Positions 14,196-19,021 of a stretch of 19,021 nt of DNA are shown here, one piece after another; position 1 is the first letter of the stretch; every line of letters begins with the position of its first letter. The notes below the pieces were generated by a model that saw only the letters and a program-made list of their open reading frames with translations, ran no database searches and was not told the origin of the DNA. A program made the translations under genes and the position numbers. This stretch comes from Ruminococcaceae bacterium UBA2857 (lineage in GTDB: Bacteria; Bacillota; Clostridia; Oscillospirales; Acutalibacteraceae): the NCBI GenBank assembly GCA_002350705.1, contig DEFH01000020.1, positions 1-19,021 of the forward strand, read 5' to 3'.

Positions 14196-14723
14196 ATGTT
14201 TTGTAAACAGTGTGGAAAGGAAGTTGCAGAAAACGCAAAATTTTGCGGTTATTGCGGTGCGAATCTGACAGAGGAAGATGTACAGGATACCCGGAATACT
14301 CAGAATACCCAGAATACGGAAACTCCGGTGACAGCCGGCAACAATGATGCAAGTTTGGCATCCGGTATTCAGACACTTGCAGGGGCAGTCATGGCGATTC
14401 TGTTGTTTTTTCCTATTGTAACGATACATATCGGCTATGGACATGATATGGACATGAATGCCTTTCAGCGACCGGGCGGCTATCTGATGATAGTAGGTGT
14501 TCTTGCTGCATTTGAGCCATATCTGAGACCTTATTTGAAATTGAAACTGGGAAATTTTGCTAATGTAGGTTCGCCTATACTGTGTATTTTAGGACTGATT
14601 ATTGCAAAAATGGATGTTGCTTCCGAGGTAACCTATACATTCGGAGGAATGATTATATGGGTTATGGCATTGCTCAGTCTTGTTAATGGATTTTATCTGC
14701 TGAGTCGGGGGAAAAAGAATTAA
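14196..14723 (+). CDS. Zinc-ribbon membrane protein
   Basis: A 175-aa protein with an N-terminal zinc ribbon, C3-x2-C6 and C17-x2-C20 (in FCKQCGKEV and FCGYCGANL), which would sit in the cytoplasm. A low-complexity linker (about 30-52, with an NTQ repeat) leads to three or four hydrophobic segments: about 59-79, a weaker one at 95-107, 125-138 and 149-169. This layout is common in Firmicutes proteins of unknown role that may sense or scaffold at the membrane. The ATG at 14196 has GGAGG 8 nt upstream. An earlier in-frame start at 14160 has no ribosome site and is rejected. It is alone in its transcription unit, between the two copies of the 82-bp repeat, and is driven by the GGGACA-N6-TGTCC promoter, so it is a probable target of the WYL regulator. 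Confidence 0.82.
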   Translation: MFCKQCGKEVAENAKFCGYCGANLTEEDVQDTRNTQNTQNTETPVTAGNNDASLASGIQTLAGAVMAILLFFPIVTIHIGYGHDMDMNAFQRPGGYLMIVGVLAAFEPYLRPYLKLKLGNFANVGSPILCILGLIIAKMDVASEVTYTFGGMIIWVMALLSLVNGFYLLSRGKKN

Positions 14724-14735
14724 TTCGTTTATAGG

Positions 14736-14817
14736 AAAAGTCACAGGAGATGTAAAAAATCTTCTGTGACTTTAGCATTTTGTGCAAATAAATATTTGAT
14801 GGGACAAACAGATGTCC
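14736..14817 (+). repeat. 82-bp terminator-plus-promoter repeat, copy 2
   Basis: Near-identical to 14041-14122, differing at five positions: one in the hairpin loop, two just after the stem, one in the U-run and one in the centre of the operator. It follows the zinc-ribbon gene by 12 bp, so the zinc-ribbon gene lies between two copies. Confidence 0.9.
14738..14772 (+). terminator. Terminator of the zinc-ribbon gene
   Basis: AAGTCACAGGAGAT (14738-14751) pairs with ATCTTCTGTGACTT (14759-14772) around the loop GTAAAAA, followed by TAGCATTTTGTG. The stem is identical in sequence to the terminator at 14043-14077. The U-run is interrupted by a G, so it may be somewhat weaker. Confidence 0.85.
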
Positions 14818-14835
14818 TGATGAATATGGTATGAT
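14801..14835 (+). promoter_or_regulatory. WYL-type operator/promoter, copy C (no ORF downstream)
   Basis: GGGACA (14801-14806), 6 bp (AACAGA), TGTCC (14813-14817), 12 bp, then extended -10 TGG-TATGAT (-10 at 14830-14835). The promoter appears intact. The expected start is near 14842, and within 100 bp there are two terminator-like hairpins and no reading frame with a ribosome site. Confidence 0.7.
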
Positions 14836-14841
14836 ATACTT

Positions 14842-14892
14842 GCAGTGAAAAGCTGCGATACAACCAAGGTACCCCCGGTTGTTATTTTTGTG
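14842..14892 (+). ncRNA. Candidate short non-coding RNA under the WYL-type promoter
   Basis: From the expected start of promoter C, the RNA would begin with a small hairpin (GCAG 14842-14845 with CTGC 14853-14856), then ACAACC (14860-14865) pairs with GGTTGT (14877-14882), followed by TATTTTTGTG, a reasonable terminator. That gives an RNA of about 50 nt. Read-through would end at the stronger hairpin 14899-14934, giving about 100 nt. No start codon with a ribosome site is visible. It might instead be the remnant of a deleted second gene downstream of the duplicated promoter. Confidence 0.4.
14860..14882 (+). terminator. Short hairpin terminator inside the candidate ncRNA
   Basis: ACAACC and GGTTGT form a 6-bp stem with an 11-nt loop that contains GGTACC, followed by TATTTTTGTG. 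The stem is short for a terminator but has a U-run in the right place. Confidence 0.5.
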
Positions 14893-14898
14893 ATAGCG

Positions 14899-14934
14899 AA
14901 AGGTCACAGGAGAATCAAATCTTCTGTGACCTTT
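14899..14934 (+). terminator. Terminator between the ncRNA candidate and the UPF0210 gene
   Basis: AAAGGTCACAGGAGA (14899-14913) pairs with TCTTCTGTGACCTTT (14920-14934), 15 bp with one G-U, around a 6-nt loop. It is followed by TGCTTTTG. The stem core GTCACAGGAGA/TCTTCTGTGAC is the same as in the two 82-bp repeats, so this is a third, diverged relative. Its symmetric ends let it also serve the UPF0210 gene arriving on the minus strand (stop at 14945). Confidence 0.8.
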
Positions 14935-14944
14935 TGCTTTTGTA

Positions 14945-16303
14945 TCAGTTTTTAAGTGACTGCATGGGAGCAGGAATCCTGCCGCCCCTTGCAATGAATT
15001 TCGCAGGGGATTTCGGGTTGATGTCCATGATGGGGCCGTTGCCCAGCAGTCCGCCAAAATTCAGTTCTTCTCCGGCACTTTTGCCGATAGCCGGTATCAG
15101 ACGGACAGCGGTTGTCTTGGAGTTGACCATGCCGATAGCGGCTTCGTCTGCAATGATGCCTGAAATAATTTCCGCACTTGTATCACCGGGAATGGCTATC
15201 ATGTCAAGACCGACAGAGCATACGGCTGTCATTGCTTCGAGTTTTGTCAGTGAGAGAGCCTTGGAGCGAGCGGCTTCGATCATGCCGGCGTCCTCTGTAA
15301 CGGGAATGAATGCACCGGACAAACCGCCTACATGAGAAGATGCCATGACACCGCCTTTTTTGACGGCATCATTGAGCAGTGCCAGACAAGCTGTCGTACC
15401 ATGAGCACCGCATTGTTCCAGTCCCATTTCCTCAAGTATGTACGCAACGGAATCGCCGATAGCCGGAGTAGGAGCAAGTGACAGGTCTACAATGCCAAAG
15501 GGGACACTTAATCTTTTGGAAGCCTCTTTTGCTACCAGTTGTCCCATTCTTGTAATTTTAAAGGCGGTTTTTTTGATGAGGTCGGCAACCTCTGTGATAT
15601 TGCAGTCACCGGCTTTGGCAAGAGCCGCCCTGACGACACCCGGTCCCGATACGCCTACATTGATGACACAATCCGGTTCACCTGCACCGTGAAACGCACC
15701 TGCCATAAAGGGATTGTCTTCGGGAGCATTGCAGAATACCACCAGTTTAGCGGCACCGATACAATCCCTGTCAGCGGTTAATTCAGCTGATTTGCGGATC
15801 ACTTTGCCCATTTTGGCAACAGCATCCATATTAATGCCTGCTTTGGTACTGCCGATATTGACGGAAGAACATACTTTTTCTGTTGTGGCGAGTGCTTCGG
15901 GAATACTCTCAATGAGGGCATAATCTCCCTGGGCAAAGCCTTTGTGAACCAGTGCGGAGTAGCCGCCTACAAAATTGACACCGATCGTATCGGCAGCCCT
16001 GTCAAGAGCTTTGGCAAACTTTACGGGATTCATTGTCGGACAGGCGGCAGCCAGCATGGCAATCGGGGTAACCGCAATTCTTTTGTGAATAATTGGGATA
16101 CCGTATTCCTTGCTGATGTCCTCACCTGTTTTAACGAGGTTTTCGGCATAGCGGCAGATTTTGTCATACAGCTTTGTACAAGCCTTGTCAATATTATCAT
16201 CAATGCAGTCCAGAAGTGAAATGCCCATTGTAATGGTTCTCACATCAAGATTTTCATTGTCAATCATATTGATTGTTTCGAGTATATCCAGAGAATTTAT
16301 CAT
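14945..16303 (-). CDS. UPF0210 (PFL/DUF711) family protein
   Basis: A 452-aa cytoplasmic protein of the UPF0210/PFL family. Recognisable stretches include LDVRTITMGISLLDC near the N-terminus, VKFAKALDRAADTIGVNFVGGYSALVHKG, EDNPFMAGAFHGAGEPD, INVGVSGPGVVRAAL and HGTTACLALLNDAVKKGG, with the usual length of about 450. The fold is related to the glycyl-radical (pyruvate formate-lyase-like) class by name, but the glycyl radical motif is not apparent and the function is not established. I chose the ATG at 16303, 10 nt after AAAGGA. The TTG at 16309 is only 4 nt from that site. It follows the UPF0237 ACT gene by 52 bp, a pairing well conserved in Firmicutes, so the ACT protein probably regulates it. 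Confidence 0.93.
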   Translation of the reverse strand: MINSLDILETINMIDNENLDVRTITMGISLLDCIDDNIDKACTKLYDKICRYAENLVKTGEDISKEYGIPIIHKRIAVTPIAMLAAACPTMNPVKFAKALDRAADTIGVNFVGGYSALVHKGFAQGDYALIESIPEALATTEKVCSSVNIGSTKAGINMDAVAKMGKVIRKSAELTADRDCIGAAKLVVFCNAPEDNPFMAGAFHGAGEPDCVINVGVSGPGVVRAALAKAGDCNITEVADLIKKTAFKITRMGQLVAKEASKRLSVPFGIVDLSLAPTPAIGDSVAYILEEMGLEQCGAHGTTACLALLNDAVKKGGVMASSHVGGLSGAFIPVTEDAGMIEAARSKALSLTKLEAMTAVCSVGLDMIAIPGDTSAEIISGIIADEAAIGMVNSKTTAVRLIPAIGKSAGEELNFGGLLGNGPIMDINPKSPAKFIARGGRIPAPMQSLKN

Positions 16304-16331
16304 TTTCAAAAAATCCTTTCCTGCAGCTTTT

Positions 16332-16357
16332 CAATTATGCATAATGATGCATTGATT
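16332..16357 (-). repeat. Short AT-rich interspersed repeat, copy 2
   Basis: On the minus strand this reads TAATCAATGCATCATTATGC followed by ATAATTG. It starts in the stop codon of the ACT gene and lies in the gap before the UPF0210 gene, the same arrangement as copy 1 at 9134-9164. Confidence 0.5.
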
Positions 16358-16625
16358 AAATCTTGTGCATGGCATTGAAGATGTCTTCGTGCATGACGTG
16401 AATTTTCACGCCCATGGATTCCCCTTTTTCTGTGAGGGTATCGACAAGCTGTGCAAAGGGAACGGCACATTTTGTAATATCCACGAACATAATCATAGCA
16501 AACATTCCCTGCAAAACGGACTGTGTGACCTCTAAGATATTCACATCAACCTTGGCACATTCCGTTGATACTTTTGCCAGGATCCCGACATTATCTTTAC
16601 CTAAAACCGTGATGACAGCGTTCAT
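16356..16625 (-). CDS. UPF0237 ACT-domain protein
   Basis: An 89-aa protein made of a single ACT domain (MNAVITVLGKDNVGILAKVS, then VNILEVTQSVLQGMFAMIMFVD), the length and sequence typical of UPF0237. ACT domains bind amino acids or similar small ligands and act as regulatory subunits. The start is the ATG at 16625, about 9 nt after GGAAGGA. An in-frame ATG at 16661 lies at the edge of the -10 box and cannot be translated from this promoter. It is the first gene of a two-gene operon with UPF0210, so it is probably the ligand-sensing partner of that protein. The ligand is unknown. Confidence 0.92.
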   Translation of the reverse strand: MNAVITVLGKDNVGILAKVSTECAKVDVNILEVTQSVLQGMFAMIMFVDITKCAVPFAQLVDTLTEKGESMGVKIHVMHEDIFNAMHKI

Positions 16626-16661
16626 AACAAACATTCCTTCCAAAATAGTTTTATATTCCAT

Positions 16662-16690
16662 ATTCTATAACATATTTTGATTTTAATCAA
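16662..16690 (-). promoter_or_regulatory. Promoter of the UPF0237-UPF0210 operon, with -35 dyad
   Basis: On the minus strand, TTGATT (16685-16690) and TAGAAT (16662-16667) are 17 bp apart. A perfect inverted repeat TTGATT-TT-AATCAA (16677-16690) includes the -35 box, so a repressor could bind here. The predicted start near 16655 supports the ATG at 16625 as the first codon. Confidence 0.6.
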
Positions 16691-16754
16691 GAGAATTTTT
16701 CATTTATAATAATTTCTTTAAAGAAAAAGCGGGAAAATTCTGTCAGAATGAATG

Positions 16755-16783
16755 TTTTAAAATGCAGAGGAATATGTTATAAT
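16755..16783 (+). promoter_or_regulatory. Extended -10 promoter of the PHP phosphatase gene
   Basis: TATAAT (16778-16783) is preceded by TG one base upstream (TGT-TATAAT), with a weak TTTTAA 17 bp upstream (16755-16760). The gene's ATG is 46 bp below the -10. Confidence 0.65.
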
Positions 16784-16829
16784 CTCTTGTTGTAAAGAGT
16801 TAGAACGGGAAGAAAAGGAGCGTGTTCGT

Positions 16830-17654
16830 ATGAAATATAAGTTTATCTCAGACAGCCATACTCACAGTGAAAATTCCTTTGACGGCCATGACAGTGTCAT
16901 TATGATTTGTGACAGAGCCGCCAATCTGGGACTGTATTCCATTACCGTTACCGACCACTGCGAATGTAATGAATTTTATGGTAATAAAGATCATTTTGAT
17001 TACAGAAGTGCGATTGCAAATTCCATCAGGGATACTGCCAAAGCCCATGCGTTGTATCATGACAGACTTAAAATCTATACGGGAATTGAACTGGGACAGC
17101 CTACGCAGGACAGAAAAGCTGCCGAAGAAGCACTTTCCCTGACAGAATATGATTTTGTATTGGGTTCGCTGCACAATCTCAGGGGAGAACAGGATTTTTA
17201 TTTTCTGGAGTACACACCACAGAATGCTCCGCTGCTGCTGGAAAGATATTTCTGTGAACTTCTGGAACTGGTACAGGAAAATTGTTTTGATTCGCTGGCA
17301 CATTTAAGTTATCCCATGCGGTATATTGGAGCACATCCGGAAATTACGGCTAATATGGATTATTTTAAAAGTGAACTGGATGAGGTTCTCTCTACACTCG
17401 CCAAAAATGACAGGGCACTGGAAGTCAATACGTCAGGTCTGCGTCAGATGATGGGAAAAACTTTGCCGGATGAAGATGTTATCAGACGATTCCGCGAATT
17501 GGGCGGCAAATATGTAACGCTTGGTTCGGATGCCCATCGCTGGGGAGATGTCGGTGCAGGGATCGAGGATGGCTTGCAGCTTTTGCTGAAGTGCGGCTTT
17601 ACACACTTTACTGTGTTTGAAAAACGTCAGCCAAAGCTTTTGCCAATATCGTAA
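16830..17654 (+). CDS. PHP-type histidinol-phosphatase
   Basis: A 274-aa cytoplasmic metal-dependent phosphatase of the PHP superfamily, most similar to the HisJ/HisK histidinol-phosphatases that convert L-histidinol phosphate to histidinol in histidine synthesis. The PHP metal ligands are all visible: H10 and H12 (SDSHTHS), D42-H43 (VTDHCE), the GIELG glutamate near residue 90, GSLHN, AHLSYP, EVNTSG and the terminal GSDAH. AAGGAG lies 9 nt before the ATG. It stands alone between its own promoter and a terminator, not in a his operon, as is common for PHP histidinol-phosphatases. Substrate assignment follows the family and is less sure than the fold, since related PHP enzymes hydrolyse other phosphomonoesters. 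Confidence 0.9.
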   Translation: MKYKFISDSHTHSENSFDGHDSVIMICDRAANLGLYSITVTDHCECNEFYGNKDHFDYRSAIANSIRDTAKAHALYHDRLKIYTGIELGQPTQDRKAAEEALSLTEYDFVLGSLHNLRGEQDFYFLEYTPQNAPLLLERYFCELLELVQENCFDSLAHLSYPMRYIGAHPEITANMDYFKSELDEVLSTLAKNDRALEVNTSGLRQMMGKTLPDEDVIRRFRELGGKYVTLGSDAHRWGDVGAGIEDGLQLLLKCGFTHFTVFEKRQPKLLPIS

Positions 17655-17660
17655 AATCAG

Positions 17661-17692
17661 ACAGGAAACGAGTGAAACATTTCGTTTCCTGT
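17661..17692 (+). terminator. Terminator after the PHP phosphatase gene
   Basis: ACAGGAAACGA (17661-17671) pairs perfectly with TCGTTTCCTGT (17682-17692), 11 bp around a 10-nt loop, followed by TTTTTATT. It lies 6 bp past the stop codon. Confidence 0.93.
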
Positions 17693-17746
17693 TTTTTATT
17701 GGGAAAATGCACAAAAAATATATGGAAAATTGTGGTCTTATGTAGC

Positions 17747-17775
17747 TTTCATATTAAAAAGACTTGTGGTATAAT
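17747..17775 (+). promoter_or_regulatory. Extended -10 promoter of the HAD gene
   Basis: TATAAT (17770-17775) has TG one base upstream (TGG-TATAAT), and the -35 position holds only TTTCAT (17747-17752). The start codon is 38 bp downstream. The TGG-TATAAT element resembles that of the WYL-type promoters, but the GGGACA/TGTCC repeat is absent here. Confidence 0.6.
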
Positions 17776-17813
17776 GTTCTCTATAGTGGGAGAAAGGTCA
17801 GACGGAGGAATAT

Positions 17814-18464
17814 ATGAAGAATTTTAAAGCGGCTATCTTTGATGCCGACGGTACGATTATCGACTCCATGTATGTGTGGGAAAAAATCGACAGGGATTTT
17901 CTGACACAGCGTGGAATACCTGTTACACGGGAATACACCGATACCGTAAGGGGAATGTTTTTCAGAACGGCTGCGGAATATACCAAAAGCTGCTATGCTC
18001 TGTCGGAAAGCGTAGAGGAAATTATGCAGATATGGCTTGACATGGCAAGGCATGAATATGAGTTTCATGTCAAAGCGAAGCCCTATGTCAAAGAATACCT
18101 GGCATATCTGAAAGCACACAATATACAAATTGGTCTTGCGACTTCTTCCGATCCGTATCTGTTGGAGCCTGTTCTGAAAAATAACGGACTGCATGACTAT
18201 TTTGATACGGTGTGCTATACGAGCGAGGTCGGCAAAAACAAAAGCTTTCCCGATGTCTATATACGCACCGCAGAAAAACTTTCCGTGAAACCTGAGGAAT
18301 GTATCGTATTTGAGGATATTCCCGAAGGCATTGACGGTGCCGACAAGGCGGGAATGTATACAGTGGCTGTGTACGACAAAGCCTCTGCCAAAAACTCCGA
18401 CTATTTAAAGCAAAAGGCTAATCAATATATTTTCGGCTTTTCGGAAATGCTGGGGGAAATTTGA
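17814..18464 (+). CDS. HAD-superfamily hydrolase, beta-phosphoglucomutase-like
   Basis: A 216-aa cytoplasmic HAD enzyme of subfamily I with a helical cap inserted after motif I. Motif I is FDADGTIIDS with the nucleophile D10 and acid/base D12, motif II is the serine in GLATSSD, motif III is a lysine in GKNKSFPDVY, and motif IV is E167-D168 in VFEDIPEGI. This fits phosphatases of sugar phosphates or beta-phosphoglucomutases, and the exact substrate cannot be told from sequence. The ATG has GGAGG 5 nt upstream. Its TGA stop directly abuts the ATG of the small membrane protein that follows, so the two are translationally coupled and probably functionally tied. Confidence 0.9.
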   Translation: MKNFKAAIFDADGTIIDSMYVWEKIDRDFLTQRGIPVTREYTDTVRGMFFRTAAEYTKSCYALSESVEEIMQIWLDMARHEYEFHVKAKPYVKEYLAYLKAHNIQIGLATSSDPYLLEPVLKNNGLHDYFDTVCYTSEVGKNKSFPDVYIRTAEKLSVKPEECIVFEDIPEGIDGADKAGMYTVAVYDKASAKNSDYLKQKANQYIFGFSEMLGEI

Positions 18465-18872
18465 ATGGAACGAAACAAACTTTTATATTTCATTGTCGGT
18501 GCGGCTTTGACAGCATTCGGCTATGTCATCAGAGTGATGCAGGTTGAAAATTATCATCGGAGCAGTACGATTTTAATTGCAATGGGATTGTTTTTTATTT
18601 TTGCAATCATGTTCAAAAAGGCAAACGAGGGAATTTTGTTGACGATAGAGCTTCTTGTGTGTTTCGGAATCCATATCATCAGGCTGACAAACATTCCCTG
18701 GTACAATGCCATGTATGACAGTGATCTGGGGAAAATCGTCATGGGCGGTCCGATTCTTCAAAACGGTTCTTTCCAGTATATCATATTGGTATATATCCTG
18801 TGCGGAGTGGTTCTGGGGCTTTTCTTTGAGATGATTATCCGTCAGTATAACAAGATTGGCTTGGGAGACTGA
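18465..18872 (+). CDS. Small four-helix membrane protein, unknown function
   Basis: A 135-aa protein with four hydrophobic segments at about residues 6-24, 34-50, 56-73 and 104-123, a positive N-terminus (MERNK), and a polar loop between segments 3 and 4 (NIPWYNAMYDSDLG). No family recognised. The ATG follows the HAD stop without a gap, and its ribosome site (GGGGG) lies inside the end of the HAD gene. It is closed by a terminator at 18893-18916. Coupling with a HAD phosphatase suggests a shared pathway at the membrane, but this is inference. Confidence 0.8.
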   Translation: MERNKLLYFIVGAALTAFGYVIRVMQVENYHRSSTILIAMGLFFIFAIMFKKANEGILLTIELLVCFGIHIIRLTNIPWYNAMYDSDLGKIVMGGPILQNGSFQYIILVYILCGVVLGLFFEMIIRQYNKIGLGD

Positions 18873-18873
18873 G

Positions 18874-18888
18874 CAATGCATAATTAAA
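18874..18888 (+). repeat. Short AT-rich interspersed repeat, copy 3 (shortened)
   Basis: GCAATGCATAATTAA lies directly after the stop of the membrane-protein gene. It shares CAATGCATAAT with copy 1 at 9134-9164 and has the same orientation relative to transcription, but lacks the second half. Confidence 0.35.
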
Positions 18889-18892
18889 TCGG

Positions 18893-18916
18893 CAGGGCAG
18901 TTTTTTGACTGTCCTG
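18893..18916 (+). terminator. Terminator after the HAD/membrane-protein operon
   Basis: CAGGGCAG (18893-18900) pairs with CTGTCCTG (18909-18916), 8 bp with one G-U, around an 8-nt loop, followed by TATTTTTATG. It is 20 bp past the stop codon. Confidence 0.8.
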
Positions 18917-18937
18917 TATTTTTATGTTTGCCAATAT

Positions 18938-18987
18938 TACAAATTGTATATCTTGAAAATGATGTATGCATTACAATACAATTTGTA
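18938..18987. repeat. 12-bp perfect inverted repeat near the right edge
   Basis: TACAAATTGTAT (18938-18949) and ATACAATTTGTA (18976-18987) are perfect inverted copies 26 bp apart. It is not followed by a U-run. A TTGACA at the very end of the window (19016-19021) could be the -35 of the next promoter, so the arms may be operator sites upstream of a gene outside the window. Confidence 0.6.
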
Positions 18988-19021
18988 GAATCGAAAAGTT
19001 TTTTGCAGAAAGGTGTTGACA

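Noticed and set aside
14041..14934. CRISPR-like array from the repeated hairpins.
   Set aside because: Only three unevenly spaced copies, one of them diverged, with a gene between the first two; they act as terminators.

Overview
The window looks like a chromosomal segment of a low-GC Gram-positive bacterium of the Clostridia, most likely Ruminococcus or a close relative in the Oscillospiraceae. The evidence is strong AGGAGG-type ribosome binding sites, consensus sigma-A promoters (TTGACA-N17-TATAAT), U-tract terminators, AT-biased codon use, and a mix of protein families common in gut clostridia: a genuine GlnRS beside GluRS, SseB-like proteins, Rpn/PD-(D/E)XK proteins with EGRAEGRA-type repeats, UPF0210 with UPF0237, and a TipAS-type MerR regulator. 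No rRNA, tRNA, CRISPR array or insertion sequence was recognised. The species assignment is inference.

Layout. (1) 79-4437, minus strand: one operon running unknown 218-aa protein, gltX, unknown 156-aa protein, glnS, from a promoter at 4468-4496 to a terminator at 79-107. (2) 4515-7245, plus strand: a divergent operon with a perfect consensus promoter, encoding an SseB-like protein, a 151-aa unknown and an Rpn-family PD-(D/E)XK protein, closed by a strong terminator. (3) 7260-8055: a TipAS-type MerR regulator whose promoter has the 19-bp spacer typical of MerR control. (4) 8036-10352, minus strand: trmL, a HEPN-like/CBS protein and mnmA, so two of three genes act on the tRNA wobble position. 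(5) 10451-14940, the accessory-looking part: a WYL-domain regulator, a convergent small XRE regulator, an AT-rich two-gene operon (109-aa protein plus a 563-aa protein combining a nuclease-like motif and a glycine-zipper membrane region), a zinc-ribbon membrane protein, and a short non-coding transcription unit. (6) 14945-16625, minus strand: the UPF0237 ACT protein and UPF0210 pair. (7) 16755-18916, plus strand: a PHP histidinol-phosphatase, then a HAD phosphatase/mutase coupled to a small membrane protein.

The most interesting signal is a shared promoter design used three times: GGGACA-N6-TGTCC, then exactly 12 bp, then an extended -10 (TGG-TATGAT or TGG-TAAAAT). The inverted repeat straddles the place where a -35 box should be. 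One copy precedes the WYL regulator, one precedes the zinc-ribbon membrane protein, and one drives about 50-100 nt with no ORF but with two hairpin terminators. The last two copies sit in near-identical 82-bp terminator-plus-promoter blocks. This looks like a small WYL regulon with an undescribed RNA. The second candidate is the nuclease-like/glycine-zipper protein with its small partner and XRE regulator, which has the look of a toxin or phage-defence module.
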